Assembly (NCBI RefSeq): GCF_030816965.1
Contig: NZ_JAUSYQ010000002.1
Coordinates: forward strand, 7,120,001 to 7,184,000
Direction: 5' to 3'
Length of the DNA stretch: 64,000 bases
Origin: Streptomyces canus
Lineage (GTDB): Bacteria > Actinomycetota > Actinomycetes > Streptomycetales > Streptomycetaceae
The notes under the pieces were generated by a model. The model saw nothing but the letters and a program-made list of their open reading frames with translations, did not search any database and was not told the origin of the DNA. Positions 1 to 9,127 of this stretch are shown here, one piece after another. The translations under genes were made by a program, and so were the position numbers. The stretch's first letter is position 1, and each line of letters starts with the position of its first letter.

Positions 1-1
1 G

Positions 2-271
2 GGCCCCGCCTACGGCCCCTGGGCCGGCGGCTACTTCGGCGGTGGCCTCCTCCCCGGCCTGCTGGTCGGCACGGTCCTCGGCAGCATGATGGCCACCCCC
101 GCCTACGCGGCCGACTACGGCTCCGGTTACGGCGATTTCGGCGGCTACGAGGGCGGCGACCTCTCCGGCTCGGACTTCGACTCCGGGGACTTCGGCGGAT
201 TCGGGGGCGGCGACTTCGGTGGTGGAGGGGACTTCGGCGGCGGAGGGGACTTCGGGGGCGGGGGGTTCTGA
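2..271 (+). CDS. Gly-rich protein, C-terminal part only
   Basis: An open frame enters from the left edge in frame 2 and stops at TGA 269-271. About 89 residues are visible. The first 30 are hydrophobic and glycine-rich (LLPGLLVGTVLG, perhaps the end of a membrane segment). The rest is an extreme Gly/Asp/Phe tail built on repeats of FGGGGD. The ATG at 86 lies inside the frame and is unlikely to be the real start, because coding sequence continues upstream. Tails like this occur on Streptomyces membrane proteins, but no family can be named from the fragment. A strong hairpin follows at 335-361. Confidence 0.6.
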   Translation, partial: GPAYGPWAGGYFGGGLLPGLLVGTVLGSMMATPAYAADYGSGYGDFGGYEGGDLSGSDFDSGDFGGFGGGDFGGGGDFGGGGDFGGGGF

Positions 272-334
272 GCGGGGGGCGGGGGTGCTGCGCGAAGGGT
301 CGCACCCTCAGGGCCGACGGGGGCAGAAACCACG

Positions 335-361
335 GGGTCCGGTGCGCAGCGCACCGGACCC
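335..361. terminator. Convergent hairpin terminator
   Basis: Perfect 12-bp stem (335-346 with 350-361, GGGTCCGGTGCG with its complement) and a 3-nt loop, between the plus-strand Gly-rich gene and the minus-strand trypsin gene. It probably serves both directions. Confidence 0.7.
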
Positions 362-383
362 GCAGCACAGAACCCGCCTCACC

Positions 384-1202
<819 letters not shown>

Positions 1203-1308
1203 TCATGCCAAATCCGAGGGAAAAGAAACGCCCAAGTTCTGACATGGGCCGGTCAAAGCAGTTGATGGATTATGGGAATCCTGTGAACTCACGCACAAGG
1301 GGTGCGAT

Positions 1309-1512
1309 TCAGCCAGACGCAGGTGTCTCCGCGTCGGCGACCCGCTCCATCAACTCCGCGGCCGGCTCCGGCTCCCCCCGCCCGGTCGCGCTCAAGGACG
1401 CCCACGCCCCCGCCGGCCGGGCGTCCCGTTCGCCCATGTCCCTCTCCAGCGCGAGCCGCCCCGGCTCCGTGAGGGACAGCACCCGAGCGTGACCCCGCCC
1501 AGCAGCGTCGAG
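1309..1512 (-). pseudogene. MarR-type regulator C-terminal remnant
   Basis: A minus-strand frame encodes about 65 residues that read as the wing and final helix of a MarR regulator (GHARVLSLTEPGRLALE, then a helical tail ending at TAG/TGA near 1309). No HTH-encoding sequence precedes it. Upstream on the same strand, but in another frame, lies the MFS fragment. It is interpreted as the 3' end of a deleted regulator gene. The fragment is short, so the family assignment rests on one motif. Confidence 0.5.
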
Positions 1513-1513
1513 G

Positions 1514-1873
1514 TGGCCCGTCCTTGGCATCCGGAGCGACCATTCCGACCGCGGCCACCAGCGCGACGGCCAGGAATCCGGCGTTGGCGAGCGCACCCAC
1601 CGCCCGGGTGCCGAGCGGCACCGGGAAACTGCCGGTCACCGCCCTGACGACAGGCACACTCAGGAGCACACCCGAAAACCCCAGCAGTGCCCGACGCCAC
1701 GGCCACCGCCGGGCAAAGCCCGCCATCAAGGGCGCCCCGACCGCCATTCCCACGGCGAAACCGGACACGTCCAACTCCCGGGCGATGTCGCGCATCAGCC
1801 CGGGCAGCATGAACTCGGACGTCCCCTGCGCGAACACGGCGACACCGCGACACAGCGACACGGCACGCGGAAC
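1514..1873 (-). pseudogene. MFS drug-efflux transporter N-terminal remnant
   Basis: About 115 residues match the start of a DHA1-type (Cml/Cmx-like) efflux transporter: AVFAQGTSEFML in TM1, then VGMAVGAPLMAGFARRWPWR (loop 2-3), then LANAGFLAVAL. The remaining nine or ten membrane segments are missing, and the frame runs directly into sequence that encodes the MarR fragment in a different frame. There is no plausible start codon with an RBS. This is a truncated pseudogene, and neither the transport substrate nor any residual function can be inferred. Confidence 0.6.
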
Positions 1874-1911
1874 CGGCCGTACGGGCAGCGATGATGGCCA
1901 ATCGTCAGACG

Positions 1912-2237
1912 GGCAGCACGGGGGCACCGCGCTCGCATTCTCCCGCGACGGACGTACGCTCGCCGTCGCCGGATCGGCCGGCAGCCCGCACCTGGGGGAC
2001 CTGGCGTCGCAACGGCTCCTGGGGACCACTCTGCCCACCCCGGGCGCCGAGATCCGCGCACTCGCGTTCGGCCCCGACGGCACGCTCTACGCCTCCGGCA
2101 CTCACATCCCCGTGCGGCGGTACGACCTGAACCCGGGCCATCTGATCACCGAGGTCTGCCGATGCGCCGGCTCCGGTCTGTCCGGGACGGCCTGGAAGAC
2201 GTACCTCCCGGACCTCCCGTACCGGCGCACCTGCTGA
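1912..2237 (+). pseudogene. WD40-repeat protein C-terminal remnant
   Basis: A plus-strand frame encodes two WD40-like blades (TALAFSRDGRTLAVAGSAGS, then IRALAFGPDGTLYASGTH). It ends with a tail, CRCAGSGLSGTAWKTYLPD, resembling the close of Streptomyces WD40 proteins, many of them linked to Ser/Thr kinases. The open frame extends upstream only as antisense to the MFS remnant, so no N-terminal part is present. Interpreted as the 3' end of a larger gene lost by deletion. Confidence 0.55.
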
Positions 2238-2252
2238 TCCGCGGCGACGGGG

Positions 2253-2807
2253 TCACGCGTTCCTGATCGCGGAGATGTCGAAGTTCAGCTTGATCTTGTC
2301 GGAGACCAGGACGCCGCCCGTCTCCAGGGTCGTGTTCCAGGTCAGGCCCCAGTCGGAGCGCTTGATCTCCGCCTTGCCCTCGAAGCCCACGCGCTCGTTG
2401 CCGAAGGGGTCCTTCGCGGCGCCGTTGAACTCGAGGTCGATGGTGACCGGCTTGGTGGTGCCGAGGATCGTCAGGTCGCCGGTGATGAGGTAGTCCTCGT
2501 CGCCGAGTGCCTCCGCCTTGGTGGAGCGGAAGGTCATCGTCGGGAACTCCTCGATCTTGAAGAAGTCCGCGCTCTTGAGGTGCCCGTCACGGTCCGCCGA
2601 GCCGGTGTCGATGCTGTCCATCTTGACGTCGAGGGAGGCCGTCGACGCGGACGGGTCACTGCCGTCCAGGTGCAGCGAGCCGGTGAACTCGGTGAACTTG
2701 CCCTTGACGTTGGTGACCATGGCGTGACGCACGGTGAAGCCGATCGTGGAGTGGGCCGCGTCGATCGTGTAGTCGCCGGTCAGTGCGGTCAGGTCGGTGT
2801 TCGTCAT
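2253..2807 (-). CDS. YceI-family lipid-binding protein
   Basis: 184-residue YceI protein. The family forms a lipocalin-like beta barrel that binds polyisoprenoids or other amphiphiles. The N-terminal block YTIDAAHSTIGFTVRH is diagnostic, and later strands (MDSIDTG, FPTMTF, ITGDLTILG) follow the family order. There is no signal peptide, so this is a cytoplasmic form as in other actinobacteria. ATG 2807 is preceded by AAGGAG at good spacing. A TTGA-N5-TCAA dyad at 2839-2851 lies in the promoter region. The biological ligand is unknown. Confidence 0.9.
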   Translation of the reverse strand: MTNTDLTALTGDYTIDAAHSTIGFTVRHAMVTNVKGKFTEFTGSLHLDGSDPSASTASLDVKMDSIDTGSADRDGHLKSADFFKIEEFPTMTFRSTKAEALGDEDYLITGDLTILGTTKPVTIDLEFNGAAKDPFGNERVGFEGKAEIKRSDWGLTWNTTLETGGVLVSDKIKLNFDISAIRNA

Positions 2808-2838
2808 GGCGTGCTCCTTGGAGTGGTGATGTTGAATC

Positions 2839-2851
2839 TTGAACTACTCAA
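2839..2851. promoter_or_regulatory. Candidate operator upstream of yceI
   Basis: TTGAACTACTCAA has inverted TTGA/TCAA arms 5 nt apart, 32-44 bp upstream of the yceI start. A further TTGAAT half-site lies at 2832-2837. The pattern resembles operators of MarR-type regulators that often control yceI genes. The binding protein is unknown. Confidence 0.4.
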
Positions 2852-2940
2852 CGCGAACGACCGTAGACCTATTCCATACAGGTTTCAACATCATCCGCGA
2901 AGTGTTGGCGTGATGGCCTCGAGGTGGTAGATGCCCCGGT

Positions 2941-5290
2941 ATGAACCCGCAGCGCAGAGCCCTCGTGCGACCCACCCGCAGAGCCGTCTTACTCGCGGCG
3001 GCGCTCCTGGCCACCACCGCCCCGCCCGCCCGCGCCGCCGCAGCCGATCCCTACGACACCCTCCGCCGACGCTGGCTCGGCATCGCCCTCGGTACCGGAT
3101 ACGACCCGGCAGCGCAGCCGTACGCCGCCCGTCTCGCCGAGACCGGCGCACTCGCCCGCGGCTTCCGCGCCACCATGGCCCCGAGCGCCACGTCCCTCTG
3201 GCCAGGCCACCCCTACGACCCCCCGGCCGGCATCACCCGGAGCTACAGCCGCCTGTGGACCATGACCCAGGCCTACGTCCAGCGGGGCACCGGCTCGACC
3301 GGCGACGAGGCTCTCCTCGCGGACGTCCTCCGCGGCCTCGACCACCTCTGCGCCACCGTCTACAACCCCTCCACCACCCGCTACGGCAACTGGTGGGAAT
3401 GGCAGATCGGCAGCCCCCGCCTCCTCATGGACACCGCGGCCGCCCTGTACGACCACCTCGGTCCGGACCGCGTCACAGCCGCCTGTGCCGCCGTCGACCA
3501 CTTCATCCCCGACGCGATGCTCACCGACTACTCCGGCACCTCCACCGGCGCCAACCGCGTCGACCTGTGCCGCTCCGTCGTCCTGCGCGGCATCCTCGGC
3601 AGAGTCCCCGACAAGATCGCCCTCGCCCGTGACGCCCTCTCGCCGGTCTTCCCGTACGTCACGAAGGGCGACGGCCTCTACGCCGACGGCTCCTTCGTCC
3701 AGCACACCTGGGTCGCCTACTCCGGCACCTACGGCCAGGTCCTGCTCGACGGCCTCGGCCGCCTCTTCGCCCTCCTCGCCGGGTCCGAGTGGGAGGTGAC
3801 CGACCCGAACCGGCAGACCGTCCTCGACAGCGTCGAGCGCGCCTACGCCCCGCTGATCCATGACGGACTGGTGATGGACAGCGTCAACGGCCGTGCCATC
3901 AGCCGCGGTCATCTCAAGGGCGACGACCGGCACGTCATGCGCGGCGACCACTTCCACGGTCAGGGGGTCATCGCCGCCATCGCGCTGCTGGCGGGCGGGG
4001 TGAGCGAGGGGGGGGGGGGGGGAGGAGCGGTTCCGCTGGCACGGCCTGGTGAAGGGCTGGATCGAACGGGACACCGTCACACCGATCCTGACCGCACCCC
4101 AGTTCGACGTGGCCGACCTCGCCCGGCTGCACGCGGTGGCAGAGTCACCCGTCCCCGCCACCCCCGAACCCGTCGGGCACACGCTCTTCGCCGCCATGGA
4201 CAGGGCCGTCCACCGCCGCCCCGGATTCGTCGCGAACATCGCCATGGCCAGCGACCGCATCGCCGCCTACGAATGCGGCAACGGCGAGAACCCGCGCGGC
4301 TGGCACACCGGCGCCGGAATGCTCTCCTGGTGGGCCGAGGGCCGTGGCGGCCGGGCCGATCAGTACACGGACTGGTACTGGCCGACCGTCGACTGGTACC
4401 GCCTCCCCGGCACGACCGTCTCCACGAAACGTCTTCCCGACCGGGCCGGCGGCGAGTGGGGCGAGCCGAAGCCGGACGTCCGCTGGGTCGGCGGCACGAC
4501 CGACGGCGAGTACGCGGCGGTCGGCCAGCACCTGAAGGGACTGGAGTCGACCCTTCAGGCCCGCAAGTCGTGGTTCTGCGTCGCGGACGCGGTGATCTGC
4601 CTCGGCGCGGGCATCACCTGCACCGACGGCGTCCCCGTCGAGACCGTGGTCGACAACCGCAACCTGGGGGAGGGCGGGACGCAGTCCTTCGTACGGGGAC
4701 GGGGCTGGGCGCATCTGGAGGGGCACGGAGGCTGGCTCGTCCCCGGTGACCTGCGCGCCCTGCGCGAGGACCGCACCGGCGCCTGGTCCGACATCAACAC
4801 CTCCAGTACGACCGAACGACGCACCCGGCGCTGGCAGACCCTCTGGCTCGACCACGGCACCGACCCCGTGGACGCCTCGTACGCCTATGTCCTGATGCCC
4901 GGGGCCTCCCGTCACGCCGTCGCCGCCCGCGCCGCCGACCACCACTGGCTGTCGGTCCTCGCCAACGACAGCGGGTGCCAGGCGGTCCGCGTCGACCACC
5001 TGGGCCTGATCGCCGCCAACTTCTGGCGGGCCGGCACCGCGGGTCCGCTCAGCGCGTCGGCCGGGGCGAGCGTGCTGGTCCGCCGCAGGGGTCGTACCGC
5101 TACTCTCTCCGTGGCCGAGCCACCCCGTTCGGGCGAACCGCTGGAGATCGTCTGGAACCGGCCCGTGCGTTCGGTCGTGCGCGCCGACGACACGGTCGAC
5201 ATACGCGCCACGGGCCGCCTGCTGCACCTGCGCGTCACCCCGGGGGCGGTATGCGCCACGCATGAATGTGAGGTGACTCTCACACCCTGA
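2941..5290 (+). pseudogene. PL8 polysaccharide lyase, split by frameshift at a 15-G run
   Basis: Secreted polysaccharide lyase of family 8 (hyaluronate, chondroitin or xanthan lyase group), which cleaves uronate glycans by beta-elimination. Frame 1 encodes about 356 residues: an Arg-rich signal (PTRRAVLLAA, possible Tat type), then the alpha/alpha toroid with NWWEW at 150-154 and catalytic candidates Asn205 (GANR), His255 (QHTW) and Tyr264 (SGTYG). The spacings of 50 and 9 match Asn349/His399/Tyr408 of streptococcal hyaluronate lyase. After 15 consecutive G at 4008-4022 the homologous sequence continues in frame 2 to TGA 5290 (GLVKGWIERD onward, beta-sandwich domains). The combined length of about 777 residues is normal for PL8. 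Leu17 is a TTA codon (2989-2991). It could be an assembly error, a true pseudogene or a phase-variable gene. Confidence 0.85.
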
Positions 5291-5441
5291 CTTTGTAAGA
5301 CCCCTACAAGCGGCAGGCCCCCTGAGCAGTCAGAACGCCTGCATGCCTCCCGGGTTCTGTTCAGTGGCACCAGGAAAACGGGCCGGAGACTGTGAGGAGT
5401 CGACGGCTCGCATTCCTCGCGGGTCTTCGTAAGGTCGCTAC

Positions 5442-7037
5442 ATGACCGTTTTGGATGATGCGCCGGGTGAGACGACGGGTGAGCCGACGGACGCGCGCGG
5501 GCGGGTGGCCGAACTGCACGGGATCCGTGCGGCGGCCTTGGCCGGCCCCAGCGAGAAGGCGACCGAGGCGCAGCACGCCAAGGGCAAGCTGACCGCACGG
5601 GAGCGCATCGAGCTGCTGCTCGACGCGGGTTCCTTCCAGGAGGTCGAGCAGCTGCGCCGGCACCGGGCGACCGGTTTCGGCCTGGAGGCCAAGAAGCCGT
5701 ACACCGACGGTGTCATCACCGGCTGGGGCACGGTGGAGGGCCGTACGGTCTTCGTCTACGCCCACGACTTCCGCATCTTCGGCGGCGCGCTGGGCGAGGC
5801 CCACGCCACGAAGATCCACAAGATCATGGACATGGCCATCGCGGCGGGTGCGCCTCTGGTGTCCCTGAACGACGGCGCGGGCGCCCGTATCCAGGAGGGC
5901 GTCTCGGCCCTCGCCGGTTACGGCGGCATCTTCCAGCGCAACACCAAGGCATCGGGCGTCATCCCGCAGATCAGCGTGATGCTCGGCCCGTGCGCCGGCG
6001 GCGCGGCCTACAGCCCCGCCCTCACCGACTTCGTCTTCATGGTCCGCGAGACGTCCCAGATGTTCATCACCGGACCGGACGTGGTGAAGGCGGTGACGGG
6101 CGAGGAGATCACCCAGAACGGCCTCGGCGGCGCGGACGTGCACGCCGAGACGTCGGGTGTCTGCCACTTCGCCTACGACGACGAGGAGACGTGCCTCGCC
6201 GAGGTGCGCTACCTGCTCTCGATGCTCCCGCAGAACAACCGGGAGAACCCGCCGCGCGTGGAGTCCACGGACGCGGCGGACCGGCGCGGCGACGTGCTGC
6301 TCGACCTGGTCCCGGCGGACGGCAACCGGCCGTACGACATGACCAAGGTCATCGAGGAGATCGTCGACGACGGCGACTACCTGGAGGTCCACGAGCGCTG
6401 GGCCCGCAACATCATCTGCGCGCTGGCCCGGATGGACGGCGAGGTCGTCGGCATCGTGGCCAACCAGCCCTCCACGCTCGCCGGTGTCCTGGACATCGAG
6501 GCGTCGGAAAAAGCTGCACGCTTTGTCCAGATGTGTGACGCTTTCAACATCCCGATCGTCACTTTCCTGGACGTCCCCGGGTTCCTTCCGGGTGTCGACC
6601 AGGAGCACGGCGGAATCATCCGCCACGGCGCCAAGCTGCTGTACGCGTACTGCAACGCCACCGTGCCGAGGATCTCCCTGATCCTTCGCAAGGCCTACGG
6701 CGGGGCGTACATCGTCATGGACAGCCAGTCCATCGGCGCCGACCTCACCTACGCCTGGCCGACGAACGAGATCGCGGTGATGGGTGCCGAAGGTGCCGCC
6801 AACGTCATCTTCCGGCGTCAGATCGCCGAGGCCGAGGACCCCGAGGCCATGCGGGCCCGCATGGTCAAGGAGTACAAGTCCGAGCTGATGCACCCGTACT
6901 ACGCGGCGGAGCGCGGCCTGGTGGACGACGTGATCGACCCGGCGGAAACCCGCGAGGTACTGATCCGGTCCCTGGCGATGCTCCAGTCGAAGCACGCCGA
7001 CCTGCCCTCCCGTAAGCACGGCAACCCTCCGCAGTAA
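5442..7037 (+). CDS. accB: Acyl-CoA carboxylase carboxyltransferase (beta) subunit
   Basis: 531-residue carboxyltransferase that moves CO2 from biotin to acetyl-, propionyl- or butyryl-CoA, supplying malonyl- and methylmalonyl-CoA for fatty acids and polyketides. Both crotonase-like halves are complete (GGARI-like loop NDGAGARIQEGV; second half LRKAYGGAY). In S. coelicolor the residue after KAYGGAY sets specificity: Asp422 in PccB, Ile in AccB. Here it is Ile424, so the gene is AccB-like, with broad specificity including acetyl-CoA. The start ATG 5442 has AAGG 8 nt upstream. It forms an operon with accE 57 bp downstream. The biotin-carrying alpha subunit is outside the window. Confidence 0.93.
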   Translation: MTVLDDAPGETTGEPTDARGRVAELHGIRAAALAGPSEKATEAQHAKGKLTARERIELLLDAGSFQEVEQLRRHRATGFGLEAKKPYTDGVITGWGTVEGRTVFVYAHDFRIFGGALGEAHATKIHKIMDMAIAAGAPLVSLNDGAGARIQEGVSALAGYGGIFQRNTKASGVIPQISVMLGPCAGGAAYSPALTDFVFMVRETSQMFITGPDVVKAVTGEEITQNGLGGADVHAETSGVCHFAYDDEETCLAEVRYLLSMLPQNNRENPPRVESTDAADRRGDVLLDLVPADGNRPYDMTKVIEEIVDDGDYLEVHERWARNIICALARMDGEVVGIVANQPSTLAGVLDIEASEKAARFVQMCDAFNIPIVTFLDVPGFLPGVDQEHGGIIRHGAKLLYAYCNATVPRISLILRKAYGGAYIVMDSQSIGADLTYAWPTNEIAVMGAEGAANVIFRRQIAEAEDPEAMRARMVKEYKSELMHPYYAAERGLVDDVIDPAETREVLIRSLAMLQSKHADLPSRKHGNPPQ

Positions 7038-7094
7038 CCCCGCGGACCCTCCGCGACACCCTCGCGGAAACCTCTCTCACGGAGACTGTGACCT

Positions 7095-7286
7095 ATGAGC
7101 ACCCCTGACATCCGCGTCGAGAAGGGCCACGCCGAGCCCGAGGAAGTCGCCGCGATCACGGCGATCCTCCTGGCTCGCGCGGCGGCCGCCCCGTCGTCCA
7201 CCCCGGCCCACCGAGCCCGCCCCAAGGCCGGCTGGCGCCGCCTGGAGCGCGAGGGCGGCTTCCGGGCCCCGCACAGCTGGCACTGA
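7095..7286 (+). CDS. accE: Acyl-CoA carboxylase epsilon subunit
   Basis: 63-residue small subunit found in actinobacterial acyl-CoA carboxylases. In S. coelicolor AccE/PccE bridges or stimulates the alpha-beta complex. The N-terminal part (VEKGHAEPEEVAAITAILLA) is the conserved helix. The C-terminal part is Pro/Arg-rich and ends with W48 and a terminal GGFRAPHSWH. It follows accB directly and is followed by a perfect hairpin, so accB-accE is a two-gene transcript. GGAGACTGTGACCT provides the RBS. Confidence 0.88.
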   Translation: MSTPDIRVEKGHAEPEEVAAITAILLARAAAAPSSTPAHRARPKAGWRRLEREGGFRAPHSWH

Positions 7287-7293
7287 GCCGTAA

Positions 7294-7338
7294 GCACGTC
7301 TAAGGGCCCCTCTCCATGAGAGGGGCCCTTAGACGTGC
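7294..7338. terminator. Perfect 21-bp bidirectional terminator hairpin
   Basis: The arms 7294-7314 and 7318-7338 are exactly complementary, with only CAT as loop. It lies between convergent accE and the conservon-2 cvnD gene, so it can stop transcription from both sides. Confidence 0.85.
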
Positions 7339-7340
7339 CC

Positions 7341-7411
7341 CGAAGGGGCGCGGGGCTGTATCGACTTGCGGCTCCGCCGCGTGGGCGCGACAAGCCACTG
7401 GGCCGCCGCAG
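7341..7411. repeat. Dispersed Streptomyces GC-rich repeat
   Basis: Begins GAAGGGGCGCGGGGCTGTA and continues through GCTCCGCCGCGTGGGCGCGACAAGCCAC in two adjoining parts. This matches a widespread Streptomyces intergenic element that I recognise by eye. Related copies or fragments lie at 24450-24475, 45066-45081 and, inside smc, 54663-54711. Confidence 0.6.
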
Positions 7412-7459
7412 ACGGCGCGCAACCGTCCGTGGCAGCCCAGTAGCCGCAAACAGAACCAC

Positions 7460-8041
7460 TTACCGCAGGCGAGCCATCAACGCGTGCTCCACGAGAGTGA
7501 TGAGCGCCGACTTCGCGTCCGCACGGTGCCGCGCGTCGGTCGTGATGATCGGCGTGTCCGGCCCGATCTGCAAAGCCTCCCGGACCTCGTCCGGGTTGTA
7601 CGGCTGGTTCCCGTCGAACCCGTTCAGGGCGATCACAAAAGGAAGCCCCGAGTTCTCGAAGTAGTCGACAGCCGGGAAACAGTCGGCAAGGCGCCTCGTG
7701 TCAACGAGGACGATCGCGCCGATGGCGCCGCGCACCAGGTCGTCCCACATGAACCAGAAGCGGTCCTGACCGGGCGTACCGAAGAGGTACAGGATCAGGT
7801 CCTGGTCGAGGGTGATGCGGCCGAAGTCCATGGCGACCGTGGTGGTTGTCTTGTCACCGGTGTGGGTGAGGTCGTCGATGCCCGCCGAAGCTGACGTCAT
7901 GACGGCCTCGGTGCGCAGCGGGTTGATCTCCGAGACGGCGCCGACGAACGTGGTCTTGCCCACGCCGAAGCCGCCGGCCACCACGATCTTCGCGGACGTG
8001 GTGGAGCGGGAAGGCCCTCCGCTAGAGCTTGCGAAGTCCAC
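7460..8041 (-). CDS. cvnD2: Conservon GTPase CvnD (conservon next to accE)
   Basis: 193-residue Ras-like small GTPase, the last gene of a conservon. The P-loop is GGFGVGKT (23-30). The switch-II region is LFGTPGQDRF, and the base-recognition motif is NGFDG where Ras has NKxD. Conservon GTPases associate with the CvnA membrane sensor and CvnB/CvnC in an assembly compared with eukaryotic G-protein signalling, affecting development and antibiotic production. The GTG start overlaps the end of cvnC by 20 bp, which indicates coupling. Much of it is almost identical in DNA and protein to the second copy at 12809-13384. By synteny with S. coelicolor this is the cvn2 copy; the number is from memory. 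Confidence 0.93.
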   Translation of the reverse strand: MDFASSSGGPSRSTTSAKIVVAGGFGVGKTTFVGAVSEINPLRTEAVMTSASAGIDDLTHTGDKTTTTVAMDFGRITLDQDLILYLFGTPGQDRFWFMWDDLVRGAIGAIVLVDTRRLADCFPAVDYFENSGLPFVIALNGFDGNQPYNPDEVREALQIGPDTPIITTDARHRADAKSALITLVEHALMARLR

Positions 8042-8603
8042 TGAGCACCCTTTCGAGCAGTGTCACGTCTGGCTGGCCGCCGGCGTTCTCGTCGCCGCCG
8101 GGCTGATGGATGGCGACCAGGCCCGCCTCCGCCAAGTCGGCGACGAGGATCCTGGCCACGCCGAGGGGGATGGTCAGCAACGCCGAGATCTCGGCTACCG
8201 ACTTGATCTCCCGGCAGAGGTTGCAGATCCGCTGATGCTCGGGCAACTGGCCCTGCATCTGGTGCGGCTGCGCGGTGGTGTGCACCAGCGCCTCGATGGC
8301 GAGCTGGTAGCGCGGGCGGGTTCGGCCGCCCGTCATGGCGTACGGGCGCACCAGAGGATTGCTGGCGCCTCCCGCGGGTGAAGGCTCAGGGGTGCGTCGC
8401 TGCGGCTGCACGGGCTGGATGCGCGGGGCGGGCGGCTGGTCGTACGGCGACGGCCCGGGGCCCTGCGGGGCGTACGGCTGCTGACGCCGCTGGCTCGGTG
8501 CGGAGGGGAAGTTGTAGCGGTTCGGGTTCTGGGAACCGTCGTTCTGGCCCTGGCCGGGGCCGTACGACCAATTGCCAGATGAACCACCTGGGGGTGTTGC
8601 CAC
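8022..8603 (-). CDS. cvnC2: Conservon protein CvnC (DUF742)
   Basis: 193-residue DUF742 protein. Residues 1-85 are a Pro/Gln/Gly-rich, probably disordered extension. The conserved winged-helix-like domain follows (LVRPYAMTGGRTRP, ICNLCREIKSVAEISALL, LGVARILVADLAEAGLV). It contains a CxxC pair (NLC and the preceding IC). GTG 8603 was chosen over an ATG 30 bp upstream because GGAGGAG sits 7 nt before it. The 100-bp gap to cvnB contrasts with the tight coupling elsewhere in the operon. The family role is as a conservon component interacting with CvnA and CvnD; the molecular function is not settled. Confidence 0.9.
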   Translation of the reverse strand: MATPPGGSSGNWSYGPGQGQNDGSQNPNRYNFPSAPSQRRQQPYAPQGPGPSPYDQPPAPRIQPVQPQRRTPEPSPAGGASNPLVRPYAMTGGRTRPRYQLAIEALVHTTAQPHQMQGQLPEHQRICNLCREIKSVAEISALLTIPLGVARILVADLAEAGLVAIHQPGGDENAGGQPDVTLLERVLSGLRKL

Positions 8604-8703
8604 GTTCTCTCCTCCTCCGACTGTGCCGGGCACCCATCACGCTGTGTGGAGCCGCGTCCCGAAACCTTACGGCCCCGGGACGCCAAAACGCACCGTCTGT
8701 CTG

Positions 8704-9126
8704 TCAGTTGAGCAAGCTGCCCTGGAGCTCCGCACGCAGATCGGGCGTCAGGACCGAACCGGCTCGGTCCACCAGGAGGGCCATCTCGTACCCAATGAGG
8801 CCGATGTCCGCCTCGGGGTGCGCGAGCACCGCGAGCGAGGAACCGTCGGATACGGACATGATGAACAGGAATCCCCGCTCCATCTCCACAACCGTCTGAT
8901 TCACGGCGCCGCCCTCGAAGATGCGCGAGGCACCCGCGGTCAGCGAGGTCAGACCGGAGGCGACGGCCGCAAGCTGGTCGGCTCGGTCGCGCGGAAAGCC
9001 TTCGGACATCGCCAGAAGGAGTCCGTCGGCGGAGACCACCACGGTGTGGGACACCCCCGGGGTGTTGTCCACGAAGTTGGTGATCAACCAGTTCAGGTTC
9101 TGCGCCGCCTGGCTCATCGGGCTCAC
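8704..9126 (-). CDS. cvnB2: Conservon protein CvnB (roadblock/LC7)
   Basis: 140-residue roadblock/LC7-fold protein, similar in fold to MglB-type GTPase regulators. The core reads SHTVVVSADGLLLAMS, then MERGFLFIMSVSDGSSLAVL. It most likely regulates nucleotide exchange or hydrolysis on CvnD. The start is taken as GTG 9126, with AGGAG 7 nt upstream, 1 nt after the cvnA stop (TAG-T-GTG), so translation is probably coupled. An in-frame ATG lies 9 nt further in. The protein is almost identical to the CvnB at 13874-14296. Confidence 0.92.
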   Translation of the reverse strand: MSPMSQAAQNLNWLITNFVDNTPGVSHTVVVSADGLLLAMSEGFPRDRADQLAAVASGLTSLTAGASRIFEGGAVNQTVVEMERGFLFIMSVSDGSSLAVLAHPEADIGLIGYEMALLVDRAGSVLTPDLRAELQGSLLN

Positions 9127-9127
9127 A

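Noticed and set aside
2989..4260. 423-aa minus-strand frame over the PL8 gene
   Set aside because: No motif, and the PL8 catalytic residues are on the other strand.
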